Source: Bryobacterales bacterium (lineage in GTDB: Bacteria > Acidobacteriota > Terriglobia > Bryobacterales > Bryobacteraceae). Taken from it: a DNA stretch of 20,692 nucleotides. The stretch is taken from contig DNFG01000215.1 in the NCBI GenBank assembly GCA_003487005.1, positions 1-20,692 on the forward strand. The letters run 5' to 3'. The notes beneath the pieces are model-generated. The model saw nothing but the letters and a program-made list of their open reading frames with translations. It had not been told where the DNA came from and ran no database searches. This document shows, piece by piece, positions 5,184-13,528 of this stretch (positions within the stretch are counted from its first letter, which is position 1; each line of letters begins with the position of its first letter). The position numbers and the translations under genes were made by a program.

Positions 5184-7427
5184 ATGTCTATTACCCGACG
5201 CAATCTCTTCCAGATGACCGGCGGCGCCGCCGGCCTGCTCACCGCCCCCGGCCCCTTCCTCGCCTTCGACCAGTTCTTCCGCCCCGCCGCCGCGCAGGCC
5301 GCCACCATCAACACGATCCACACCGCCTGTGGTATCTGCTCCCCCAACTGCGGCATCGAGGCCACCGTCAAGGACGGCGCCCTCCAGTTCCTCAAGGGCA
5401 TCGACGGCGACCTCCACGGCGAAGGCCACCTCTGCGGCAAAGGCGCCGCCGGCGGCCAGTTCCTCCTCGACCCCGACCGCCTCAAGTACCCCATGAAGCG
5501 CACCAATCCCAACAAGGGCTTCGATGAAGACCCCGGCTGGGTCCGCATCTCCTGGACCGAAGCGCTCGATACCATCGCCGAACGGTTCCAGTTCTACATG
5601 ACCGAGCATGGCCGCGAGTCCCTTCTGTTCTGCACCCTCCCCGGCCACGATTTCTGGTCGCGCTTCATGAACGCCCTCGGCGTCGTCAATCGCATCGACC
5701 ACATCGATGTCTGCTTCCTCACCGACAACATCATCCAGCGCTACACCACCGGCGGCAAACAGTACACGAACGACTTCGAGAACTCCAAATACATCCTGCT
5801 GTTCGGCTGGGATCAGGTCGCCAAGAACAAGATCGTCTATGCCAACGGCATCGTCAAGGCCCGCGCCAACGGCGCCAAGGTGGTCCGCTTCGCCCCCACC
5901 TACACCGCCACCTCGAAGATGTCCACCGAGTATCACAACATCCGCCCCGGTTCGGACCTCGCCGTCGCTCTCGCCATGATCAACGTCATCATCAGCGAGA
6001 ACCTCTACGATCGCGATTTTGTCGATCTGTACACCAACTTTGGCCAGTATGAGTCCGAAATCCGGACTCACTTCGCCCAGTACACCCCGCAGTGGGCCTC
6101 GGAACTGAGCGATGTCCCCGCCGCCGATATCGCCCGCATCGCTCGCGAGTTCGCCACCACCCGCCCCGCCATCGCCCCCGCGCACAAGAAGACTCTCTGC
6201 GCCAACTACATGAACGCCACCCAACTCGTTCATGCCATCTCCATCCTCAATATCCTCGCCGGCACCATCGACCGCCCCGGAGGCCGCTACTTCGCCCGCG
6301 GCATCCCCCTCGCCGGAGCCGACGCCATCTGGCCCCCGCCCCCCTACCCGCAGAAACTCGGCCGCCGCGTCGATGGCCGCAACCTGCTCCCCCTCGCCGA
6401 AGAGGTCAACCAGGGTATGTTCTCCACCCTCGCCGACGGCATGCTCCGCCGCTACCCCGGCATGATCAAGGCCGCCTTCTGGAATAACTACACGATCCTC
6501 GGCTTCCCGTTCCCCCGCCACATGGAAGACGCCATGCGCTCGGTCGAGTTCTCGGTCGCCATGGATGTCATCCCCACCGACACCACCTCGATGGCCGACA
6601 TCGTCCTGCCTTCCACCACCTACCTCGAAGGCTCCGGCATCGTCGTCCGGAACTACCGCGCCACCTCTCCGCAGGCTGTCGCCCGCCAACCGGTCAGTGC
6701 GCCCATGTTCGAGACCAAATCCATCGCCTACGTCGCCCTCGAACTAGGCAAACGCCTCGTGCCCGACTACTTCAAAAAACCCGACGGCGCCTGGCTCAAT
6801 GCCTCCGAACTGCTCGATGAACAGGCCCGCCGCGCCAACCTCGGCGAAAACTTCGCCGACTTCCGCAACAAAGGCCGCGTCGACCGCCCCGCCCCCTTTG
6901 TGCCCCGCACCTCCTTCCCCACCGTCGGCGGCACCAACAAATGCCAGATTCTGGTGCCCCAGTTCGCCGAAAAGGGCGCTGAACCCCTCCCCAAATGGCA
7001 CCCCAAACGGGATCAGCCCTCCGCCGAATACCCCTACTACTACCTCACCTTCATCCCCGGCGTCCACAAGCGCAACTCCACTCAGAACAACGCTTATCTG
7101 AATGAGCTGATGCCGACCAACGCCGCCATCATCCATCCCGAACTGGCCGCCAGACTCGGCATCCGGGAAGGGCAGATGGTCCGTCTGACCTCCCGCGTCG
7201 GTCAACTCGAAGTGCCCGCGCACCTGAGCCCCACGCTGCGCCCGGACTGCGTTCAGGTCGCCCACGGCTTCGGCCACCGGAACCGCCTGTTGAGCAAAGC
7301 AGGCTTCAAAGGGGTCCGCGACGGCGACCTCGTCCCCGACGCTTCCACCGAGGACTTCGTCGCCGCCGGCAATTACGGCGGTTCCTCCTGCATCATGGAT
7401 GCGGTTGTGAATATCCAGCCGCTATGA
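5184..7427 (+). CDS. Tat-exported molybdopterin oxidoreductase, catalytic subunit, copy 2
   Basis: This 747-residue protein is the paralogue of copy 1, with near-identical length and extensive colinear identity. It has a Tat signal ('ITRRNLFQ', with a probable cleavage after an 'AAAQA'-like segment near residue 40), then C49-x2-C52-x3-C56-x27-C84 for one [4Fe-4S] cluster. The predicted Mo/W ligand is Cys177 in 'DHIDVCFLTD', encoded by TGC. The start at 5184 has AAGGAG 7 nt upstream; the frame is open further upstream, but that part overlaps the Fe-S gene and is not coding. Residues just before the ligand differ strongly from copy 1 ('LLFCTLPGHDFW' against 'ILFLSRNSPDLL'), while flanking parts are conserved. 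The two enzymes may therefore differ in substrate or tuning. It overlaps the TorD-like gene by 4 nt (ATGA). Confidence 0.92.
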   Translation: MSITRRNLFQMTGGAAGLLTAPGPFLAFDQFFRPAAAQAATINTIHTACGICSPNCGIEATVKDGALQFLKGIDGDLHGEGHLCGKGAAGGQFLLDPDRLKYPMKRTNPNKGFDEDPGWVRISWTEALDTIAERFQFYMTEHGRESLLFCTLPGHDFWSRFMNALGVVNRIDHIDVCFLTDNIIQRYTTGGKQYTNDFENSKYILLFGWDQVAKNKIVYANGIVKARANGAKVVRFAPTYTATSKMSTEYHNIRPGSDLAVALAMINVIISENLYDRDFVDLYTNFGQYESEIRTHFAQYTPQWASELSDVPAADIARIAREFATTRPAIAPAHKKTLCANYMNATQLVHAISILNILAGTIDRPGGRYFARGIPLAGADAIWPPPPYPQKLGRRVDGRNLLPLAEEVNQGMFSTLADGMLRRYPGMIKAAFWNNYTILGFPFPRHMEDAMRSVEFSVAMDVIPTDTTSMADIVLPSTTYLEGSGIVVRNYRATSPQAVARQPVSAPMFETKSIAYVALELGKRLVPDYFKKPDGAWLNASELLDEQARRANLGENFADFRNKGRVDRPAPFVPRTSFPTVGGTNKCQILVPQFAEKGAEPLPKWHPKRDQPSAEYPYYYLTFIPGVHKRNSTQNNAYLNELMPTNAAIIHPELAARLGIREGQMVRLTSRVGQLEVPAHLSPTLRPDCVQVAHGFGHRNRLLSKAGFKGVRDGDLVPDASTEDFVAAGNYGGSSCIMDAVVNIQPL

Positions 7428-7975
7428 TCGGTTCCATGGACCAACGCCAACTCCTGGCCCGGCAGGCAACGCTGCTGGGCCAGGCCTTCCTTGTTGCCGA
7501 CCCCCGCCGCCTCGCTCCCCCGGATGACCCCGGCGACCCCGAGTCACCCCACGCCGCGCTTTGCGACGAGATTCTGCTTGCGCAGGGCGCCCCCGAACCC
7601 GCCGAAATCGAGTACACCCGCCTGTTCCTCTCTCCCGATGGCGCTCCGTGCTCCCCCTGGCAGTCCACTTACGATCCGGAACCGCGGTTGATGGGCCCTG
7701 CCCACCACTCGGCCCTCGACTGGTACCGCCGCTATGGCGCAGAACCCTCCACCGCGAATGAACCCGCCGACCACCTCGGATTGCTCCTGCTGTTCTTCGC
7801 CCAACTCCTCGCCAACGACGAAGACAGGCAGACAATCCAGCAGTTCCGCGCCCAGCACCTCGACTGGTCGGTCACCCTGCTCGAAAAGATGAAGGCCGAG
7901 GCCCGCCATCCCCTGCATCTGGCGCTCGCCCGGGCCACGCTGAGCCTGCTCACGGCGCTCGCCTCCGAGGCCTGA
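7424..7975 (+). CDS. TorD/DmsD-family redox enzyme maturation chaperone
   Basis: This 183-residue protein shows the family signature: 'EYTRLFLSPDGAPCSPWQSTY', then 'RLMGP', a 'WYRRYG' segment, 'PADHLGLLLLFFAQLLANDE' and a closing 'AQHLDWSVTLLEKM'. TorD/DmsD proteins bind Tat signal peptides and apo-enzymes in the cytoplasm, aiding cofactor insertion and delaying export until folding is done. The ATG at 7424 overlaps the stop of molybdoenzyme copy 2 (ATGA), implying translational coupling; ATG 7436 is an alternative start. It is the only such chaperone in the window, so it probably serves both paralogues. The product is cytoplasmic, with no signal peptide. The gene ends 4 nt before the stop of a convergent gene. 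Confidence 0.88.
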   Translation: MIGSMDQRQLLARQATLLGQAFLVADPRRLAPPDDPGDPESPHAALCDEILLAQGAPEPAEIEYTRLFLSPDGAPCSPWQSTYDPEPRLMGPAHHSALDWYRRYGAEPSTANEPADHLGLLLLFFAQLLANDEDRQTIQQFRAQHLDWSVTLLEKMKAEARHPLHLALARATLSLLTALASEA

Positions 7976-7979
7976 TCCG

Positions 7980-8369
7980 CTACTCCTTCAGCACGCTGTC
8001 GTCATACCAGGGGCTCAGCAGATCCACCTGACCCTCGCCCAATTTGAAGCCCGCGTGCTCCTTCAGGTCCAGAAAGAACCGGACCCGGTGCTGCTCCGTG
8101 TCCTTGTAGACACGGCCCCGCAAATCCTGCCCGATCAATCCTTCCAGATCCAGGAAATGCTCCACCGGGAACACAAAGGACGGCCGCTTCTGCTGCTCCG
8201 CCTCTTCGGCGGTCAACACGTCATGACTCCGGCAGTAGCACTTCACCACACGGACCATCCGGTCCACCTCTCCCAACTGCCGCGCCTCCACGCAGCGGAT
8301 CCGGCTCAATCGACCCGTACGCAGTTCCACTGCGTCGTATTCCGGCACCATTCCGATTCCGTTCTTCAT
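7980..8369 (-). CDS. Hypothetical protein, 129 aa, downstream of the sialidase gene
   Basis: The start is the ATG at 8369-8367, only 9 nt after the sialidase stop, so the two are probably co-transcribed. The Shine-Dalgarno is weak, and Met7 is another possible start. The protein is soluble and charged, with no signal peptide. Recognisable stretches are 'MVRVVKCYCRSHDVLTAEEAEQQKRPSFVFPVEHF' in the middle (quoted in part only as a landmark) and a beta-rich end, 'VRFFLDLKEHAGFKLGEG'. I do not recognise a family. It is chosen over an overlapping frame on the other strand because of its operon position and more protein-like composition. Confidence 0.55.
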   Translation of the reverse strand: MKNGIGMVPEYDAVELRTGRLSRIRCVEARQLGEVDRMVRVVKCYCRSHDVLTAEEAEQQKRPSFVFPVEHFLDLEGLIGQDLRGRVYKDTEQHRVRFFLDLKEHAGFKLGEGQVDLLSPWYDDSVLKE

Positions 8370-8378
8370 TCTGGCCGC

Positions 8379-9500
8379 TCAGTATATCGAAGCCCTGCCC
8401 CCGCCGCCCTCCATCACCCACTCCGCGGTGATACGCGTTAACACGAGGTTTTGCTTCCGGCCCCCGGGTGAGGACGGATCCACCTGCTCATACAGCACGT
8501 AAATGGCGCCATCCGAACCGGTGGCCATGTCGCTGTAGCCCGTCGGCCCCGCCAGCAAGAGCCGTGAATGAGCCCACGTCCGGCCTTCGTCCAGGCTCAC
8601 CCGGACGGTCAGATCGTTGCGGGGCAGCGCTGCCGGACTGGCATAGATGAACCGGTTGCCCACACGCACCAGACTCGCCATGCAGACGGCTTCAAACAGT
8701 CCCTCGTCGCGCCTCGGCACCGCCCAGCCCGAGATCCCGTCCGGACTGATCGAGACTCCGCGCCGCCGCTCCTTGCCCTCGTTCCGGAGGTTGGTCATCA
8801 CCCGCCCATCGGCGAGTTCCAAGAGGGCATGTTCGCTCGGATTGACGAGCGGATCGACGGTGTCCTGAGGGATCAGCGCCCCGGCCTTCCAGGTCTTCCC
8901 ATGATCGTCGCTGTAGATCGTCGAAGTCACGGACGGCCGGTGCCGGTAATGCGGCGAAAGCCAAACCGGGACGACGAGACGGCCGCTGGCGAGTTGGATG
9001 CCATGGCCCGGTCCGGGCGCGATCACGCTCCATCCGTACTTGCTGTCCGATTTCTCCGGCGCCCAGCCGCGCCGGTAATCGTGGGCCGCATCGGTGATGT
9101 CCACCGGTTCGGAGAACGTCAGCCCGTCGTCGTCACTGCGCATGTAGAACAACTGCGCGTAATTCACCTGGTACACAAAGTGGATGGCGCCTGTCTTCCG
9201 GTCGACGATCGGCGTCGGGTTGTCGACCGTCATGGTTGCGCGGTCGGCAATGATCTTCATTGGGGACCACGTCTTGCCGCCGTCGGTGCTCCGGCGCATT
9301 GCGATGTCGATATCCGCCCAGTCGCCAAGTTCCTTGCGGGCCGCGCAGAATGCCAGCAGTGTCCCCTTGGACGACATCACCAGAGCGGGAATCCGGTACC
9401 CCCGGTAACCGTGCGTGCCCGCTTCAAACAGCGTCACCGGGGCCGTCTGCTGGGCCGCCAGCAGGGCCGACCCCAACAAAATCAACATCGCGCACTTCAT
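8379..9500 (-). CDS. Secreted exo-alpha-sialidase-like protein (GH33/BNR-repeat family)
   Basis: This 373-residue protein has an N-terminal signal peptide ('MLILLGSALLAAQ'). GH33 hallmarks appear in order: 'GYRGYRIPAL' (first Arg of the triad, YRIP box), an acid/base Asp region 'GDWADIDIAMRRS', and four Asp-box repeats (STDGGKTW, SDDDGLTF, SDDHGKTW, SLDEGRTW). Further on are 'TNLRNEGKERRRGVSIS' (second Arg), 'PRNDLTVRVS' (third Arg region), and 'GYSDMA...YVLYE' (nucleophile Tyr and its Glu partner area). Catalytic positions therefore look intact, so it may release terminal sialic acid or a related sugar from glycans outside the cytoplasm. GH33 also contains KDN- and Kdo-cleaving members, so the exact sugar is uncertain. 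AAGGAG 7 nt upstream supports the start. Confidence 0.85.
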   Translation of the reverse strand: MKCAMLILLGSALLAAQQTAPVTLFEAGTHGYRGYRIPALVMSSKGTLLAFCAARKELGDWADIDIAMRRSTDGGKTWSPMKIIADRATMTVDNPTPIVDRKTGAIHFVYQVNYAQLFYMRSDDDGLTFSEPVDITDAAHDYRRGWAPEKSDSKYGWSVIAPGPGHGIQLASGRLVVPVWLSPHYRHRPSVTSTIYSDDHGKTWKAGALIPQDTVDPLVNPSEHALLELADGRVMTNLRNEGKERRRGVSISPDGISGWAVPRRDEGLFEAVCMASLVRVGNRFIYASPAALPRNDLTVRVSLDEGRTWAHSRLLLAGPTGYSDMATGSDGAIYVLYEQVDPSSPGGRKQNLVLTRITAEWVMEGGGGRASIY

Positions 9501-10047
9501 GTCGCCACTCCTTCCAAGAACTCTATCACCGGAGGTCCCGGTAAAGACTCACCCATGGACGCCGCCGCGGACATCCTCGCTGGCGGCGGATTTTCCGCGG
9601 CCCAGGCGTTCACGGCGGCGGACCTGGCGGGATTCCCCCGCTGCGTCATCCCCAACCCGGCCGGCGCAACACCCGCTCCCGGGCCCCCCGTTTCACCAAC
9701 CATCTTCATTCAGCAACTTCGCGCCCAAACACCCCGCAACAAAATGAGTGCCGGAGCAAACCGTCCGTACGCATTCCCGTCCCCGGCACGAATTTATCAA
9801 TAGCGTCTCGATAAGGACTCCGCAGCCACGCCGGGTTGCGTTGAAGGTGTCTGGCCGGTCCCCGGGAATCCCGGACGCGGGAAATGTGCGAATCCGGGAG
9901 CTGCCTCGTGCCGGATTGTTTGTCGTCCATTGCCTCAGATCCGCACGGGCAATTCGTCCCAATCTCGCCTTCTCACAATGGCCTCATGCATGCCTGTGCA
10001 CTCCCGCCCCAGCCCCCTGCCGCTATCCGAGGAACCGCGATGCGCCG
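9501..10047. other. Intergenic region of 547 bp without a recognisable gene
   Basis: This lies upstream of the sialidase gene and downstream of the secreted hypothetical gene. Short open frames exist on both strands, but none has a family motif, a good ribosome site or consistent composition. It contains a GC-rich inverted repeat around 9864-9876 (CCGGGA, A, TCCCGG). The sialidase promoter should be in its left part, but I cannot pick a convincing one. Confidence 0.5.
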
Positions 10048-10914
10048 CTAGCGGACCTCCGTGCCAACCACGATCCCGTGTTTCGCCAACTCGCACCGTT
10101 CTCCCCACACCGGGTTGTCCAGCCAGACATGGCTCTTCGCCACTTGCGCCTTCAGCCATCTGCCATAGACCGCCCCAATATCGTCAGAGATGAGTCGTCC
10201 CGGCGGCGTCCAGAACCCCGCTAATTCCGGATCCGCGTAGATCTTCTGTTTGAACTTCCTCAGCCGGATCTGTTCATCCGAGGCATCCGGCCGCGAATGG
10301 TACTCAATAATGTGGGCTGGCATCTCCTCGCGTAAACGACGGACGGCCTCCTTTCGCCTCTCAGCGTCCCTTGCCATGTATACGTCCGATCCCCAGTCCA
10401 CGTCGGAATAGCCCAGTCGCGATTTCATTCGCTCGAAGACAGCTCTCGGATCCTCCCCCTTCTCATACACCGCATCGAGTGCTTCCTTCAGCGCTTCCCC
10501 TTTGGCGCGCAATTCCGCCGCCACCTCTCCTGGTGTGGCGCTCCTCAGCAGCGATCGCCGGTACTCCGCCCGCTCCTCACCGCTCACCGTGATGCGCGCC
10601 TGTTCCAGAAGGTCTTTCTGCACGGCCAGTGTGATTGCCGCACGCACGGCCTCGCATCTCCTGTTCTCTTCCAAACGCTGCAGTACCGACTCATCCTGAG
10701 GTCCCGATGGAGCCCTTCTCCGGTGTTGGAAGAATGCGTTCTCCATTGCCCATCTGTCCGCGGGTTTCACCCTGCTCGTATCGATCTTCCTGCCGTCGAC
10801 AACCAGAATCACATCTGCCGGCAAGCCCGCCGATTGGAGACTCTCCCCCGCACAGTCGAGAGCCGAGCCCTGGAGACCAATGCACATCAGCACAATCCAA
10901 ACACCCATTTGCAT
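10048..10914 (-). CDS. Secreted hypothetical protein, 288 aa, possibly SurA-like
   Basis: I place the start at the ATG 10914-10912. GGAGG lies 6 nt upstream, and the product then begins directly with a signal peptide ('MGVWIVLMCIGLQGSA'). The frame is open further upstream to 11145, but that extension has no protein character and would bury the signal sequence. After the signal come a beta strand and 'VILVVDGRKIDTS', then mainly charged, helical sequence rich in Arg/Glu ('AVRAAITLAVQKDLLEQARI', 'SGEERAEYRRSLL', 'AERRKEAVRRLREEMP'). A short 'VVDGRKI' strand followed by long helices is reminiscent of the N-terminal region of SurA-type periplasmic chaperones. No peptidyl-prolyl isomerase domain is visible. 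Family assignment is tentative. Confidence 0.6.
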   Translation of the reverse strand: MQMGVWIVLMCIGLQGSALDCAGESLQSAGLPADVILVVDGRKIDTSRVKPADRWAMENAFFQHRRRAPSGPQDESVLQRLEENRRCEAVRAAITLAVQKDLLEQARITVSGEERAEYRRSLLRSATPGEVAAELRAKGEALKEALDAVYEKGEDPRAVFERMKSRLGYSDVDWGSDVYMARDAERRKEAVRRLREEMPAHIIEYHSRPDASDEQIRLRKFKQKIYADPELAGFWTPPGRLISDDIGAVYGRWLKAQVAKSHVWLDNPVWGERCELAKHGIVVGTEVR

Positions 10915-10955
10915 AGCACACCTCCACACTACGCCCCAAATTGCTGGACAGAAAC

Positions 10956-10985
10956 AGAATAGTTTACGCTCCAATCGTTCAGCAA
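10956..10985 (-). promoter_or_regulatory. Possible sigma-70 promoter for the secreted hypothetical gene
   Basis: Read on the minus strand, TTGCTG (10985-10980), an 18-nt spacer and TATTCT (10961-10956) give a weak -35/-10 pair in an AT-richer patch. The start codon lies about 42 nt beyond the -10. Agreement with consensus is only partial. Confidence 0.3.
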
Positions 10986-11217
10986 AAAGCAGACCGGTCA
11001 TGTTAAATCTTTCACCGATCCGTTTCGCGGCCGAAAAAAAGACGGATGACCCGACAAAAGGATAGCGCGAAGAAAGTGGATCGGAAAGCGTTGATGGAGG
11101 AGTAGCACGCGCGCGGATCAACTCGACCCGGTTCAGCCGCGCCATTTGAACGGGCCGAACTCGTCCCAGTGTGCTCTTCCGGGAGGCTGGCGCCGTGGCC
11201 GGGAATGGCTCCGGACG
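10986..11217. other. Gene-free spacer between the deacetylase stop and the promoter region of the hypothetical gene
   Basis: Together with 10915-10985 this makes about 300 bp without a gene. It includes an A7 run near 11034-11040. I see no terminator of good quality after the deacetylase stop and no RNA gene. Confidence 0.4.
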
Positions 11218-12141
11218 TCAGTCGCGCAGCGCCCGGCGCCGCCGGAACTCGTCGCGCACCCATTTGGGCTCTTCTGGTTCCCACCTCACTTCCATCCCCT
11301 TTGTGTGCGCCCAGCGGTGGATCCACGAAATTCCGCCCGCCCCCGCGTAGGTGTCGCGGCTTTGGTAGACCGGGTCGGTCAGTGCCTCGTCGAGCGAAAC
11401 AGCGCGGTATCCGCGCCGTTTCATCATCGCGAGCAACTCGGGCATCGCGTCGGCGTTCAGGCGGTTGGCATGGAGGAGCAGAATTTGTGCGATTTCGCGG
11501 CCCACAACTTCCTTCGACCACTGCTCGAAAAACGCGAAAATCGAGTCCATGTAGTCGATATAGGCTGCACGGACGCGCCGCGCCAGGACGGCATCATCCT
11601 CCAGGGCGCTGGCGTACACAAACGCGAACAGGTAGTCAGAGTTATCCAGTGTCACTGGCGCGACGCGATACCCCCGCTCCGCGAGAAAGCGATCCAGGGC
11701 CTGCCTGGTTTCCGGTTCCTTTCCCGCATGCAGAAACGGATGCCGGAAATAGACCGGCCGCTGCCCGATGGCCTGGACCAGCGCGGGTTCGGCTTTCAGT
11801 ATGTCGGCCGAGTACTCGTCGAGCAGCGTGCTGTTGTAATCGGGATGGGAGAAAGTGTGATTGCCGAGGATCGCCCCGGATTCCACCCAGAGGCGCAAAA
11901 TCGACTGGAAGCCGGGTTCGCCAAGAATCTGGGCGGTGGCGCTGCCTGGGTTGACGAAACCCGCCACCGGGATATCGCGGAGGTGCCCGAGCAGTCTGGT
12001 GGTCATCTCCTGGACAGCAGCCAGGTTTCGGCCATCGGCACTGTCGCCGCCGCGCGGCAGATCGTCAAACGTAATCGCCACCCGGCGCTGCTGCCCATGG
12101 AGTGCAGAAGAAAGAAGAACAAGCAACAGGAACCAGCGCAT
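11218..12141 (-). CDS. Secreted polysaccharide deacetylase (NodB homology, CE4)
   Basis: This 307-residue protein has a clear signal peptide ('MRWFLLLVLLSSALHGQ') followed at once by the NodB motif 1 'AITFDDLP' (catalytic base Asp and metal Asp). Motif 2 is 'GNHTFSH' (H-x3-H metal ligands) and motif 3 'YFRHPFLHAG'. The C-terminal motif region is 'ILLLHANRLNADAMPELL' followed by 'MMKRRGYRAVSLDEAL', typical of CE4 enzymes. All metal and catalytic positions appear present, so it should remove N- or O-acetyl groups from a polysaccharide or peptidoglycan outside the cytoplasm. The substrate is not evident. The ribosome site is weak (GAG next to the ATG). The upstream 1.4 kb is filled with insertion-sequence remnants, which may have replaced its native promoter. 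Confidence 0.88.
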   Translation of the reverse strand: MRWFLLLVLLSSALHGQQRRVAITFDDLPRGGDSADGRNLAAVQEMTTRLLGHLRDIPVAGFVNPGSATAQILGEPGFQSILRLWVESGAILGNHTFSHPDYNSTLLDEYSADILKAEPALVQAIGQRPVYFRHPFLHAGKEPETRQALDRFLAERGYRVAPVTLDNSDYLFAFVYASALEDDAVLARRVRAAYIDYMDSIFAFFEQWSKEVVGREIAQILLLHANRLNADAMPELLAMMKRRGYRAVSLDEALTDPVYQSRDTYAGAGGISWIHRWAHTKGMEVRWEPEEPKWVRDEFRRRRALRD

Positions 12142-12561
12142 CTCACAAAGCTACCATCGTGTGGAAGCCCGGTTCGCGGTGCCGCCCAGTCCGCTGGGCT
12201 TGCGGCTGGCGGTTCATTTCCATCCTCCGGGCCGCGAAACCTCTTTCTGTCTGAATCCGCGGGACAGAGCCGGCGGACATCCTGGGGCCCGGATGCCGCC
12301 AGCGGCATTTCGGGTCGAGACGGAGTGACTGCGTGGACCTCGGCAATAGGGGCGCGACCGTGGCGTGCCTGCCAGCCATGAGTGACCTGCGTCGCGGCCG
12401 AATGGGAGTGGAATGCGGTGCCTGGTCCCGTTTTGCGGTGGTGCGTTCCACCTGTCAACTCCGGTCGAAAATTCCCCAAAGTCCGGTCCGAGATTGCCCA
12501 CCCCCATGGCGGGGCGGCCGGAGGGGGCGTGGCGGGTGTGGATGGCGACACAGGGGGATGA
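12142..12561. other. Intergenic region with mobile-element debris
   Basis: There are about 420 bp between the deacetylase start and the transposase remnant. No gene is recognisable. The right half holds an IS21-like end (12453-12500, listed separately). The left half should hold the deacetylase promoter, but I see no clear -10/-35 pair. Confidence 0.5.
12453..12500 (+). mobile_element. Possible IS21-family terminal sequence (orphan end)
   Basis: The segment begins with TG and has two imperfect direct repeats, CCGGTCGAAAATTCCCCA (12461-12478) and CCGGTCCGAGATTGCCCA (12483-12500), 14 of 18 identical and 22 bp apart. Terminal TG and repeated short sites with an 'AAAATTCCCCA'-like core are typical of IS21-family ends, where IstA binds. 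No istA or istB gene follows, so this would be a leftover end. The assignment rests on pattern memory only. Confidence 0.35.
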
Positions 12562-13513
12562 AGGTGCTTTGTCGAGCTGCTGGGCCACTGCCGGAGCCCG
12601 GAGGATCGGATTGGCGAGCAGGGGCTGTTGAAACAGCTCACCTGCGCTATGGTCGAGCGGGCGCTCAACGCCGGGCCGGCCCACCATCTGGGCCACGAGA
12701 AGCGCGATCCGGCGGGCCGCAGCAGCGGCAGCTCCCGCAACGGCGCGACGCGGAAGTCCATCAACGGCAAGTTCGGAGAGGCCGAGAGCGCGGGGCCCCG
12801 GGATCGCAATCGCACATTCGAGCCGTGGTTGGTGGCCAAGCACCAGACGCGGTTTACCGGCTTCGACGACAATATTCTGTCGATGTACGCACGTGGGGTG
12901 ACGACGCGCGAAACCCGGGGTCAACTCGAAGAGGGTTCCAGCGTGCAGTTGAGCCCGGCGCTGATTGCCGAGGTCACCGGCGCGGTGCTGGAGGAGGTCA
13001 CGGCGTGGCAGAACCGGCCGCTGGAGCCGCTCTACCCGATCGTGTTTCTGGACGCGCTGATGATGAAGATGCGACACGAAGGACGGGTGGACAACCGGGC
13101 AATGTACGTGGCCATCGGCATTGATCTCGATGGGCGGAAGGACGTGCTGCGGCTGTGGACATCGGCGCACGAAGGCGCGAAATTCTGGCTGCAAATGCTG
13201 ACGGACTTGAAGAACCGGGGCGTGAAGGTTGTGCTGATCGCCCGTGTGGACGGGCTGAAGGGCTTCCCGCAGGCGCAGGTGCCGTTCTGCGTCGTGCGCC
13301 TGGTGCGAGCGAGCCTGGACTATCTGGGTTGGAAAGAGCGCAAGGCGGTGGCGGGGGATCTGAAAGCGGACTACCGGGCCGCGACGGAGCCCGAGGCCGA
13401 ACAGCAATTGGCACACTTTGCCGAACGGTGGGACGCGCGGCGCCTTTTCAAGCGAAGACGCAGCTCTGAGAGTGATCTGCCTGGCGCTGCGGAAGCCGGT
13501 TGCGAAGTGGGAC
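12562..13513 (+). pseudogene. Decayed IS256-family (Mutator-type) transposase
   Basis: Homology runs from 'VELLGHCRSPEDRIGEQGLLKQLT' (landmark, frame open from 12562) through 'GFDDNILSMYARGVTTRE', 'AWQNRPLEPLYPIVFLDAL' (first catalytic Asp) and 'ILIARVDGLKGFP'-like sequence (second Asp) to 'FAERWDA' at 13437. Compared with family members as I remember them, about 8 residues are missing after 'GLKGFP'. At 13437-13439 the frame jumps by one, straight to the C-terminal 'RGAFSSEDAALRVICLALRK', skipping roughly 50 residues that include the catalytic Glu ('NAIESLN' region). There is no credible start codon: a TTG at 12628 lies inside the homology. The element must be inactive. Confidence 0.85.
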
Positions 13514-13528
13514 TGTGAAGGCTGCCGC

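Noticed and set aside
1288..7427. The two respiratory modules as an assembly duplication
   Set aside because: The copies differ throughout at both DNA and protein level and have different leaders and spacers, so this is a real, old duplication or independent acquisition.
9706..9930. Short minus-strand frame in the 9.5-10 kb intergenic region as a gene or transposase fragment
   Set aside because: No ribosome site, no recognisable motif, and Arg/Ser-rich composition as expected by chance in GC-rich DNA.
10915..11145. Upstream extension of the secreted hypothetical gene to 11145
   Set aside because: It lacks protein character and would place the signal peptide in the middle. A strong GGAGG lies in front of the ATG at 10914.
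8568..12381. Long plus-strand open frames opposite the sialidase (8568-9803) and the deacetylase (11146-12381)
   Set aside because: They overlap well-supported minus-strand genes, have low-complexity Pro/Arg/His composition and no ribosome site or family motif.
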